Shown here: positions 1-5,647 of the stretch, in pieces
Layout of the letters: each line of letters starts with the position of its first letter
Numbering within the stretch: the stretch's first letter is position 1
Assembly: GCA_017547315.1 (NCBI GenBank)
Contig: JAFYQA010000095.1
Coordinates: forward strand, 1-5,647
Direction of reading: 5' to 3'
DNA length: 5,647 bases
Origin: Roseburia sp.
GTDB lineage: Bacteria; Bacillota_A; Clostridia; Lachnospirales; Lachnospiraceae
Program-made: the position numbers and the translations under genes
Notes under the pieces: generated by a model
What the model was told of the DNA's origin: nothing
The model's input: the letters and a program-made list of their open reading frames with translations, nothing else
Databases searched by the model: none

Positions 1-51
1 AGCACGACCTTGCCAAGGTCGGGGCCGCGGGTTCGAGTCCCGTCTCGCGCT
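1..51 (+). tRNA. tRNA-Gly (GCC), 5'-truncated by window edge
   Basis: This is the 3' two-thirds of a glycine tRNA. It starts in the 3' strand of the D stem and runs through the anticodon arm (anticodon GCC at 12-14 in the loop TTGCCAA), a 5-nt variable region, the T arm with a TTCGAGT loop, the acceptor 3' strand CTCGCGC and the discriminator T at 51. All 51 visible bases are identical to the complete copy at 116-166. No CCA is encoded. The 42-nt spacer to the next copy (52-93) shows no terminator, so the two genes are probably co-transcribed and processed from one precursor. The 5' acceptor strand and promoter lie outside the window. Confidence 0.95.
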
Positions 52-93
52 CTTCTTTTAGAGGGAGACTTCTGAGAGTACAATTTAATAAAT

Positions 94-166
94 GCGCGAG
101 TGGCTCAGTTGGTGGAGCACGACCTTGCCAAGGTCGGGGCCGCGGGTTCGAGTCCCGTCTCGCGCT
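94..166 (+). tRNA. tRNA-Gly (GCC)
   Basis: This is a complete 73-nt cloverleaf that decodes GGC/GGU glycine codons. The acceptor stem GCGCGAG (94-100) pairs with CTCGCGC (159-165). The D stem is GCTC (103-106) with GAGC (115-118). The anticodon stem CGACC (120-124) pairs with GGTCG (132-136) around the loop TTGCCAA, anticodon GCC at 127-129. The variable region is 137-141. The T stem GCGGG (142-146) pairs with CCCGT (154-158) around TTCGAGT. The discriminator is T166, as is usual for bacterial tRNA-Gly. CCA is not encoded (TCT follows), so CCA must be added after transcription. It is the second gene of a tandem pair and is directly followed by a long terminator-like hairpin. Confidence 0.98.
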
Positions 167-219
167 CTAAGAAAAGAAAAGCACATACTTTTGTATGTGC
201 TTTTTCTTTTCTTAGAGCG
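163..219 (+). terminator. long terminator hairpin after tRNA-Gly, overlapping its 3' end
   Basis: The left arm 163-188 pairs with 193-219 around a TTTT loop (189-192), giving 26 base pairs with one unpaired T at 205. The core is AAAAGCACATAC against GTATGTGCTTTT, with T201-T205 as a U-tract on the descending side, so a shorter 8-bp hairpin plus U-tract could already terminate. The outer part CTCTAAGAAAAG/CTTTTCTTAGAG reaches into the tRNA acceptor strand (163-166), so the full stem and the folded tRNA are mutually exclusive there. Termination of the tRNA transcript is inferred. Confidence 0.75.
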
Positions 220-297
220 TGTGATGTGCACACCGAAGCAAAGGAAGATGTCGCTAAAGCGACGCTTCGGTGACACACGAGTCCAATCCTGGACTCG
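219..297. repeat. GC-rich block of nested inverted repeats (possible structured RNA or dispersed intergenic repeat)
   Basis: Three exact inverted repeats lie within 79 bp. CACCGAAGC (231-239) pairs with GCTTCGGTG (264-272) and encloses a second stem GTCGC/GCGAC (250-254 with 259-263). CGAGTCCA (278-285) pairs with TGGACTCG (290-297) across an ATCC loop. GTGTG (219-223) can pair with CACAC at either 229-233 or 274-278; the second option closes the whole unit. The block is clearly more GC-rich than the DNA to its right, and the GC-rich stretch continues to about 335. No convincing coding frame crosses it. I do not recognise a known RNA family. It could be a dispersed intergenic repeat, a remnant of an element next to the tRNA, or a small RNA. 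Confidence 0.5.
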
Positions 298-551
298 AAA
301 GTTTGAGTTCTCCGTTCCACTCCGGTCGGCACAAATTTATACTTGAAATTTTAAAATTTTTCTATAAAATGGTTATTACATCGACATGGTGTAGGAAACA
401 AATTTCTTTTTATCAAAATATTCACTAGAATATTTTAGTGAATATTTCAAATCGCTTTTTGTGGTGTCAAAGTTCGCAATGCGCGAATGTATTTTTTCAA
501 TTTGTTATCGGAAATGGTAACATCAAATTATTTTCAAACACAAAATTTTAT
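298..551. other. non-coding stretch without a recognisable gene
   Basis: Up to about 335 this continues the GC-rich block just upstream; beyond that it is strongly AT-rich. It holds a 12-bp palindrome (416-447), a short TTCGC/GCGAA hairpin (473-477 with 483-487) and a weak promoter-like pair TTGAAA (343-348) and TAAAAT (365-370) with a 16-bp spacer. The open frames across it are short and have no credible ribosome binding site or recognisable product. Confidence 0.6.
416..447. repeat. 12-bp perfect inverted repeat
   Basis: AAATATTCACTA (416-427) is the exact reverse complement of TAGTGAATATTT (436-447), with an 8-nt AT-rich spacer. It is not followed directly by a T-run, so it is not a standard terminator. 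It may be an operator, an RNA hairpin in a longer leader, or a remnant of an element end. Confidence 0.6.
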
Positions 552-552
552 A

Positions 553-580
553 TTGTAAAAAGCAGATTATTCTTTATAAT
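553..580 (+). promoter_or_regulatory. sigma-A-like promoter for the PD-(D/E)XK gene
   Basis: TTGTAA (553-558) and a perfect TATAAT (575-580) are separated by 16 bp, which predicts transcription starting near 587 and a leader of about 55 nt before the ATG at 642. The -35 matches the TTGACA consensus at four of six positions. The assignment rests on sequence match alone. Confidence 0.6.
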
Positions 581-622
581 GAAAGATGTAGAGTTGTGTT
601 TTGTGAGGAGATTCTGCTTTTT
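557..622. repeat. 10-bp inverted repeat spanning the promoter
   Basis: AAAAAGCAGA (557-566) is the exact reverse complement of TCTGCTTTTT (613-622). The left arm overlaps the end of the -35 and the right arm lies 19 bp before the ATG. A transcript from the 553-580 promoter would lack the left arm, so as RNA the hairpin could form only in read-through transcripts, where it ends in a T-run. As DNA it could be a binding site. Confidence 0.5.
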
Positions 623-641
623 ATGAGGGAAGAGAGGCAGA

Positions 642-1490
642 ATGACAAAAGAGACAAGAACACAGTGGCATCCGGCTTTCTGTGCTGCAATGAGGCTAGA
701 ATTAATTGAGAACAAAGAAGATTTAGATTATACGAATGAATATAATCTAAATAGTAAGCCGATTCAGATGGACTTATTAGTGATTAAGAAGTCTAAGGAT
801 GTTGAGATTAAAAATGAAATCGGCAAGATTTTTCGCGGACATAATATTATGGAGTATAAGTCACCGGATGATGAGTTAAATTTGGATACATATGTGAAAG
901 TAATCGGATATGCCTGTATGTATAAGGCAAGCGAAGTACATGCAGGGGATATTGATTTGGATGATATTACAATTACTCTGATACGTGAGGGAAAACCAAG
1001 AGAACTATTAAAATGGTTTGTAAAAAATGATTATGAAGTTTGCGAAAAGTATAAAGGAATATACTATGTAGAGAAAATCGGTTGCTTTCCGATACAGGTA
1101 ATCGTGTCTGGAAAGTTGTCAGTAGAAAATCAGAAGTGGCTGACACTACTAAGTAGAAACTTGAATCGGAAAGAAGTAGAGCGAATTGTTTTGCAAACAG
1201 AGAAATTAACACAGAATGATGAAAAACTGTATGCGGATTCTGTATTACGGGTTGCAGTAAAAGAGAATAAAGAAACGTTTCGTATAAGCAGAGGGGAGAG
1301 TGAGAATATGTTTGAGTCATTGCGCGAACTGATGAAAGAAGATCTTGATGAAGCAACTAAAATCGGTGAGGAACGTGGTCGAGAAGAAGTTATTTTAAAT
1401 AGTTTAAGAAATGGAAGAACAGCAGAAGCGATTGCAGAGTTCTTGGGAATTCCATTAGAGGAAGTAAAAGCGGTAGAAAAGAAAATGTAG
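642..1490 (+). CDS. PD-(D/E)XK nuclease-family protein (Rpn/'putative transposase' type)
   Basis: This 282-residue soluble protein has no signal peptide or membrane segment. The N-terminal part matches the PD-(D/E)XK pattern: a glutamate in the first helix (E20), a catalytic-type aspartate after the first strand (D44 in PIQMDLLVIKK), then an E-x-K pair (E71, K73 in MEYKSP). All expected acidic and lysine positions are present, so nuclease activity is plausible. The middle, about 95-220, is the family's poorly characterised part. The C-terminus (about 247-282, with GRTAEAIAEFLGIPLEEV) looks like a helix-turn-helix. Relatives are often multi-copy in Lachnospiraceae and are annotated as Rpn recombination-promoting nucleases or PDDEXK transposase-like proteins; the cellular role is not established. 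The ATG at 642 is preceded by purine-rich GAGAGG (632-637) and GAGGGA (625-630). It has its own promoter, is monocistronic and is convergent with the LysR gene. Confidence 0.85.
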   Translation: MTKETRTQWHPAFCAAMRLELIENKEDLDYTNEYNLNSKPIQMDLLVIKKSKDVEIKNEIGKIFRGHNIMEYKSPDDELNLDTYVKVIGYACMYKASEVHAGDIDLDDITITLIREGKPRELLKWFVKNDYEVCEKYKGIYYVEKIGCFPIQVIVSGKLSVENQKWLTLLSRNLNRKEVERIVLQTEKLTQNDEKLYADSVLRVAVKENKETFRISRGESENMFESLRELMKEDLDEATKIGEERGREEVILNSLRNGRTAEAIAEFLGIPLEEVKAVEKKM

Positions 1491-1502
1491 AGTTAGGGAA
1501 TA

Positions 1503-1545
1503 AAAAACATGTCAGAGGTACATATGTGACCACTGACATGTTTTT
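1503..1545. terminator. bidirectional intrinsic terminator
   Basis: AAAAACATGTCAG (1503-1515) pairs exactly with CTGACATGTTTTT (1533-1545). An inner GGT/ACC pair (1517-1519 with 1529-1531) and a palindromic ACATATGT extend the stem. The A-tract on the left and the T-tract on the right give a U-run on both strands, as expected between the convergent genes that stop at 1490 (+) and 1600 (-). Confidence 0.88.
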
Positions 1546-1599
1546 AAATTTATATGAGGAATTTCAAAAATTAGAAATTATTCACAAGAATGCTAGTTT

Positions 1600-2484
1600 T
1601 TACAAGTTCGGAAACAGTTTCAAAAATTCTTCCGTTGATTGTGCAACCGGTAAAGAAGGATTAATTGCTGCGACAATCTGACGCGGTGGAATCGTTTCTT
1701 TTGTTTTAACTACAAATAAATCTTTGGAATCTTTTTCGATACAGAAGTCTGGAACGAAAGCGATGCCGAGTCCGATTCTTGCTAAGTCAATTAACAAATC
1801 GTTACTGCTTAATTCGATTTCAGGGATTAACTCTAACTGATGTTGTAAAAAGAGATTGTGAAGGAATTCGCTGGTGGTACTGCGGCGTTCCAATAACATC
1901 AATGGATAATGTCCCAAATCTTCAAAAGCAAGTTCTTTATTTTCTAAATCAAAGTGGTTGCGATTGGCAATAAATACATCACTAAAGTTACATACTGTTT
2001 TCTGGATGTAAGCTTGATTTAACTGGGAGTTTGGAAAGTTTGTAATGATTAAATCTACTTTTCCTTGCTCTAACAATTCTACACAACCTAATGAGGTTGA
2101 ATTCGATACTTTTATTGGTACGTTTGGGAATAACTCATGGAATTTCTTGAGGTAAGGTACTAAAAAGTAACGGCAAAGTGTATCGCTGGATGCGATGTGA
2201 AGCTGTCCGAGACCTAAGGTGCCTGTTTCTAATAACTGATTTTCACCACGCTGAATTAGGTTCATGGCTGGTTCAATATGCTTTAATAAAAGTTTACCTG
2301 CCGGAGTAAGCTGTACTTTCTTTGTACTTCGGATGAAAAGCGGCTGTTCTAATTTTTTCTCTAAGGTTTTTATTGACTGGCTTACTGCAGATTGAGAAAT
2401 AAATAATTGTTTGCTGGCATCAGAAAAGCTTAATGATGTGGCAACATAATAAAATACTTTATATAATTCGTAATTAATATCCAT
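1600..2484 (-). CDS. LysR-type transcriptional regulator
   Basis: This 294-residue DNA-binding regulator has the usual LysR length. Residues 1-63 form the winged helix-turn-helix: the HTH spans roughly 18-41 (SFSDASKQLFISQSAVSQSIKTL), followed by the typical LEKKLEQPLFIRS and TPAG elements (P61-A62-G63). A linker helix covers about 64-90. From about residue 93 (GQLHIASSDT) to the end is the periplasmic-binding-protein-like effector domain, which in this family senses a small molecule. The effector cannot be read from the sequence, so no gene symbol is given. The start ATG (2484-2482) has AAAGG 8 nt upstream on the minus strand. It has a perfect consensus promoter overlapped by a palindromic operator, which suggests autoregulation, and it is divergent from purL. 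Such regulators often control the divergent neighbour, but this pairing is not proven here. Confidence 0.95.
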   Translation of the reverse strand: MDINYELYKVFYYVATSLSFSDASKQLFISQSAVSQSIKTLEKKLEQPLFIRSTKKVQLTPAGKLLLKHIEPAMNLIQRGENQLLETGTLGLGQLHIASSDTLCRYFLVPYLKKFHELFPNVPIKVSNSTSLGCVELLEQGKVDLIITNFPNSQLNQAYIQKTVCNFSDVFIANRNHFDLENKELAFEDLGHYPLMLLERRSTTSEFLHNLFLQHQLELIPEIELSSNDLLIDLARIGLGIAFVPDFCIEKDSKDLFVVKTKETIPPRQIVAAINPSLPVAQSTEEFLKLFPNL

Positions 2485-2539
2485 AATAGGAGCCTTTCTC
2501 TTGGGAATTTATTTTTAAATGTAAGTAATTACAACAATA

Positions 2540-2568
2540 ATTATAAGACATACTTATAAAAGTGTCAA
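2540..2568 (-). promoter_or_regulatory. consensus sigma-A promoter of the LysR gene
   Basis: On the minus strand TTGACA (2568-2563) and TATAAT (2545-2540) are both perfect consensus hexamers with the ideal 17-bp spacer. The start of transcription is predicted near 2533, leaving a leader of about 50 nt before the lysR ATG. So strong a core promoter on a regulator gene implies that it is held in check by repression. Confidence 0.88.
2541..2559. promoter_or_regulatory. 19-bp palindromic LysR-type operator
   Basis: TTATAAG-ACATA-CTTATAA is a perfect 7-bp inverted repeat with a 5-bp spacer. It contains the T-N11-A core general to LysR sites (TAAG-N5-CTTA) and fits ATAA-N7-TTAT, the pattern known for the LysR-family regulator CcpC of Bacillus. 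It covers most of the lysR -10 and part of its spacer, so bound regulator would block RNA polymerase. Binding by the adjacent LysR protein is inferred. Confidence 0.72.
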
Positions 2569-2612
2569 ATCCTAAAATGGGAATGCCAATGGACAAAGAT
2601 TAGGAAAGAATA

Positions 2613-2647
2613 TTAATATATCTTATAACAAAAATTAAATATATTAA
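2613..2647. repeat. AT-rich inverted repeat enclosing an isolated CTTATAA half-site
   Basis: TTAATATAT (2613-2621) is the reverse complement of ATATATTAA (2639-2647). Between the arms, CTTATAA (2622-2628) repeats exactly the right half of the lysR operator, 69 bp from its copy at 2553-2559. It ends just before the purL -35 region. In such AT-rich DNA a chance repeat is possible. Confidence 0.4.
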
Positions 2648-2649
2648 TT

Positions 2650-2677
2650 TTGCTAATTTTACGCACTATGTTATACT
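2650..2677 (+). promoter_or_regulatory. purL promoter candidate, extended -10
   Basis: TATACT (2672-2677) is preceded by TG at 2669-2670, giving the extended -10 form TGTTATACT. TTGCTA (2650-2655) is a four-of-six -35 at a 16-bp spacing. Transcription would start near 2684, leaving a leader of about 70 nt before the ATG at 2754. I see no purine riboswitch and no Bacillus-type PurR box in the leader or upstream. Confidence 0.6.
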
Positions 2678-2753
2678 GCTAAATGGAATTTTATATTATA
2701 ATAATAATTAATGATACAAACAGATAATTTTGTTGGGAAAGGAAACAGGCATT

Positions 2754-5647
2754 ATGAGTAATGTAAGACGTGTATACGTGGAAAAGAAGCCGGCATTTGC
2801 TGTAAAAGCAAAAGAATTGCAGGCAGAAATCAAAGGTTACCTTGGTATTAAAACCGTAACAGGTGTGCGTGTGTTGATTCGCTATGATATTGAGAATATC
2901 TCAGAAGACACCTATAAGAAAGCATTGGTAACTGTATTTTCTGAACCACCAGTTGATGATATTTATGAAGAAAAATTTGAAAGCTTCGGTGCAGCAAGCT
3001 TCTCAGTTGAATACCTTCCAGGACAGTTCGATCAGAGAGCAGACTCTGCTGAGCAGTGTATGAAGTTGTTAAATGAAGAAGAAGAACCAATTATCCGTTC
3101 TGCAACTACATACGTAATCGAAGGTGAAGTATCAGAAGAACAGCTTGCAGCAATCAAAAAGCATTGTATTAACCCAGTAGATTCACGTGAGGCAGATGCA
3201 GACAAGCCTGCTACATTGGTACAGTCATTTGATGATCCGGAAGATGTTATTATTTTTGATGGTTTCACTGGTATGGCAGAAGCAGAGTTAAAAGAACTTT
3301 ACGGTTCCCTTAACCTTGCAATGACATTTAAGGATTTCTTACATATCCAGAATTATTTTGCAAATGAAGAAAAACGTAATCCATCTATGACAGAAATTCG
3401 TGTGTTAGATACTTACTGGTCTGACCACTGCCGTCATACAACATTCTCTACAGAATTAAAGAATGTTTCTTTTGATGATGGATATTATAGAGCTCCAATC
3501 GAAGCTACTTATAACAATTACTTAGATGGTTTCAAGAACTTATACGAAGGTCGTTCTGATAAATTTGTCTGCTTAATGGACATTGCACTTTCTGCAATGA
3601 AACAGTTGAAAAAACAGGGCAAATTAGACGATCAGGAAGAATCAGATGAAATCAATGCATGTTCTATCGTTGTTCCTGTTGAAGTAGACGGTGAAATCGA
3701 AGAGTGGCTTGTAAACTTTAAAAATGAAACACATAACCATCCAACAGAAATCGAACCATTCGGTGGTGCTGCTACTTGCTTAGGCGGAGCAATCCGTGAT
3801 CCATTGTCAGGACGTACTTATGTATATCAGGCAATGCGTGTAACAGGTGCTGCTGATCCAACAGTTTCTGTAAAAGACACAATCCCTGGCAAGCTTCCAC
3901 AGAAGAAATTAGTGCGTGAAGCTGCTCATGGTTACAGCTCTTATGGTAACCAGATTGGTCTTGCAACAGGTTATGTAAAAGAAATTTATCATCCAGATTA
4001 CGTTGCAAAACGTATGGAAATCGGTGCTGTTATGGGTGCAGCTCCAAGACGCGCTGTACAGAGACTTAACTCTGATCCAGGCGATATCATCATTTTACTT
4101 GGTGGCCGTACAGGACGTGACGGTATCGGTGGTGCAACAGGTTCTTCTAAGGCTCACAACACAGAATCTACTGCAGTTTGTGGTGCAGAAGTTCAGAAAG
4201 GTAACCCACCTACAGAACGTAAAATCCAGAGACTTTTCCGTCGTGAAGAAGTTGCTTACATCATCAAGAAATGTAATGACTTTGGTGCAGGCGGTGTATC
4301 TGTAGCAATCGGTGAATTAGCAGCCGGTCTTCGCGTACAGTTAGATAAAGTTCCAAAAAAATATGCTGGTCTTGATGGAACAGAACTTGCTATTTCTGAA
4401 TCACAGGAACGTATGGCAGTTGTAGTAGCTCCGGAAGATGTTGAGAAGTTCTTAGGCTTCGCAAAAGAAGAGAACTTAGAAGCAATCGAAGTAGCTACTG
4501 TTACAGAAGAACCAAGACTTGTATTAGAGTGGAGAGGCAAAGAAATCGTAAATCTTTCTCGTGCTTTCTTAGATACAAACGGTGCTCATCAGGAAACTGA
4601 CGTAGCAGTTGATATGCCAGTTCCAGAAGATAACTATTTCAAAGCTATTCCAACTGCAAAAGTAAAAGAAGCAGTAGAAGCAGGCGATATGAAAGCTGCC
4701 TGGTTAGCAGAATTAGCAGATCTTAACGTATGTTCACAGAAAGGTCTCGTTGAAATGTTCGACGGTTCTATCGGAGCAGGCAGCGTATTTATGCCATACG
4801 GCGGTAAATATCAGTTAACAGAAACTCAGACAATGGTTGCAAAACTTCCTGTATTAAAAGGAAAAACTGATACAGTGACTATGATGAGTTATGGATATGA
4901 TCCATACCTTTCAAGCTGGAGCCCATACCACGGCGCAATCTACGCAGTTGTAGAATCGGTTGCGAAGATCGTAGCTTCCGGCGGGGACTACAGCAAGATC
5001 CGTTTCACATTCCAGGAATACTTCCGCAGAATGACAGAAGATCCACATCGTTGGAGCCAGCCGTTTGCAGCACTTCTCGGTGCTTACAGCGCTCAGATGG
5101 GATTCGGTCTGCCATCTATCGGTGGTAAGGACAGTATGTCAGGAACATTCAATGATATCGATGTTCCGCCAACACTGGTATCCTTTGCAGTGGATGTGGC
5201 AAGTGATAAAACAATCATCACTCCGGAATTAAAGAAAGCGGGAAACAAACTGGTTCTCTTAAGTGTTCCGAAGAATGAATATGATTTACCAGACTATGGT
5301 TACATGATGGAACAGTATGGTAAATTCCATGAAGACGTGAAAGCAGGCAAGATCGTATCTGCTTACGCATTAGATTCTCACGGTGTAATTTCTGCAGTAA
5401 GTAAGATGGCATTTGGTAACGGTCTTGGTGTGAAGATTGAACATAACTTCGACCCAAGAGATGCGTTTGCTCCAGGCTTCGGATGCATCGTAGCAGAAGT
5501 ACCGGACGGAAAAGTAGGAGAACTTTCTATCCAGTACACATTGATCGGGGAAGTAACAGAAAAAGATTTCTCTTACGGACATGTAATAATTACACATGAA
5601 GAAGCTGTTGAAACATGGAAAGCTCCATTGGAAGATGTATTCCCAAC
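2754..5647 (+). CDS. purL: phosphoribosylformylglycinamidine synthase, large single-chain form (3' end beyond window)
   Basis: PurL converts FGAR, glutamine and ATP to FGAM, glutamate, ADP and phosphate, the fourth step of de novo purine synthesis, in the cytosol. The frame is open from 2754 to the window edge, 964 codons. An N-terminal PurS-like and linker region leads to DTYWSDHCRHTTF (219-231), the conserved SDHCRH element. The first AIR-synthase-like half carries ETHNHPTEIEPFGGAA (325-340), the glycine-rich GGRTGRDGIGGATGSS (450-465) and DFGAGGVSVAIGE (509-521). The second half starts near 712 (SYGYDPY) and has SIGGKDSMSG (788-797). Single-chain PurL is about 1250 residues, so the C-terminal glutaminase domain with its Cys-His-Glu triad should follow outside the window. 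The ATG has AAAGGA (2738-2743) and ACAGG (2745-2749) upstream. It is divergent from lysR and has its own promoter. I checked the frame at several points and saw no frameshift. Confidence 0.97.
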   Translation, partial: MSNVRRVYVEKKPAFAVKAKELQAEIKGYLGIKTVTGVRVLIRYDIENISEDTYKKALVTVFSEPPVDDIYEEKFESFGAASFSVEYLPGQFDQRADSAEQCMKLLNEEEEPIIRSATTYVIEGEVSEEQLAAIKKHCINPVDSREADADKPATLVQSFDDPEDVIIFDGFTGMAEAELKELYGSLNLAMTFKDFLHIQNYFANEEKRNPSMTEIRVLDTYWSDHCRHTTFSTELKNVSFDDGYYRAPIEATYNNYLDGFKNLYEGRSDKFVCLMDIALSAMKQLKKQGKLDDQEESDEINACSIVVPVEVDGEIEEWLVNFKNETHNHPTEIEPFGGAATCLGGAIRDPLSGRTYVYQAMRVTGAADPTVSVKDTIPGKLPQKKLVREAAHGYSSYGNQIGLATGYVKEIYHPDYVAKRMEIGAVMGAAPRRAVQRLNSDPGDIIILLGGRTGRDGIGGATGSSKAHNTESTAVCGAEVQKGNPPTERKIQRLFRREEVAYIIKKCNDFGAGGVSVAIGELAAGLRVQLDKVPKKYAGLDGTELAISESQERMAVVVAPEDVEKFLGFAKEENLEAIEVATVTEEPRLVLEWRGKEIVNLSRAFLDTNGAHQETDVAVDMPVPEDNYFKAIPTAKVKEAVEAGDMKAAWLAELADLNVCSQKGLVEMFDGSIGAGSVFMPYGGKYQLTETQTMVAKLPVLKGKTDTVTMMSYGYDPYLSSWSPYHGAIYAVVESVAKIVASGGDYSKIRFTFQEYFRRMTEDPHRWSQPFAALLGAYSAQMGFGLPSIGGKDSMSGTFNDIDVPPTLVSFAVDVASDKTIITPELKKAGNKLVLLSVPKNEYDLPDYGYMMEQYGKFHEDVKAGKIVSAYALDSHGVISAVSKMAFGNGLGVKIEHNFDPRDAFAPGFGCIVAEVPDGKVGELSIQYTLIGEVTEKDFSYGHVIITHEEAVETWKAPLEDVFP

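Noticed and set aside
147..297. tRNA 3' end as an attachment site with a repeat at 278-284 (CGAGTCC)
   Set aside because: The shared string is only 7 bases and is part of a local hairpin; no integrase gene or longer direct repeat is in the window.
85..346. Overlapping open frames of 63-84 residues on both strands
   Set aside because: They run through the tRNA gene and the hairpin block; the peptides are the usual spurious translations of tRNA sequence and repeats.
438..626. 62-residue open frame on the plus strand
   Set aside because: There is no ribosome binding site, the composition follows the AT-rich DNA, and it overlaps the promoter of the next gene.
973..1356. 127-residue open frame on the minus strand
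   Set aside because: It is antisense to the PD-(D/E)XK gene, with no recognisable domain and an implausible composition.
2684..2753. Purine riboswitch or PurR box in the purL leader
   Set aside because: The leader is short and AT-rich, with no three-stem purine aptamer, no paired CGAA motifs and no terminator/antiterminator pair.
3772..4540. Several 78-100 residue frames inside purL on both strands
   Set aside because: They are shadows of the purL reading frame, which carries all the conserved FGAM synthase motifs.
1..5647. CRISPR array or insertion sequence with transposase and terminal repeats
   Set aside because: There are no regularly spaced direct repeats, and the PD-(D/E)XK gene has no matching terminal inverted repeats or target duplication that I can see.

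Overview
The window looks like chromosomal DNA of a low-GC Gram-positive gut-type Clostridia, most likely a Lachnospiraceae (Clostridium cluster XIVa) member. The basis is AT-rich intergenic DNA, sigma-A-like promoters, a single-chain large-form PurL, a PD-(D/E)XK 'Rpn/transposase-like' protein of the sort that is multi-copy in this family, and a tRNA gene without encoded CCA. The genus is not determined.

Layout: (1) 1-166 holds two tandem tRNA-Gly(GCC) genes; the first is cut by the window edge. (2) 163-219 is a very long terminator-like hairpin that begins inside the 3' acceptor strand of the second tRNA. (3) 219-335 is a locally GC-rich, gene-free block packed with inverted repeats. (4) 336-641 is AT-rich non-coding DNA with a 12-bp palindrome and a promoter for the next gene. 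(5) 642-1490 (+) is a PD-(D/E)XK nuclease-family protein. (6) 1503-1545 is a bidirectional terminator between convergent genes. (7) 1600-2484 (-) is a LysR-type regulator. (8) 2485-2753 is a divergent control region. (9) 2754 to the window end (+) is purL, 964 codons visible and open at the 3' edge.

The clearest regulatory logic lies between lysR and purL. The lysR promoter is a perfect TTGACA-N17-TATAAT on the minus strand. A perfect 19-bp palindrome that fits both the T-N11-A LysR rule and an ATAA-N7-TTAT pattern sits on its -10 and spacer, which predicts autoregulation. One more copy of the half-site lies 69 bp away, upstream of the purL promoter, so the regulator could also affect purL; that link is inference. 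PurL carries out the fourth step of de novo purine synthesis; its C-terminal glutaminase domain is expected beyond the window.

No unambiguous new system is visible. The items most worth a second look are the structured block after the tRNA, the tRNA-overlapping terminator, and the palindromic LysR operator.
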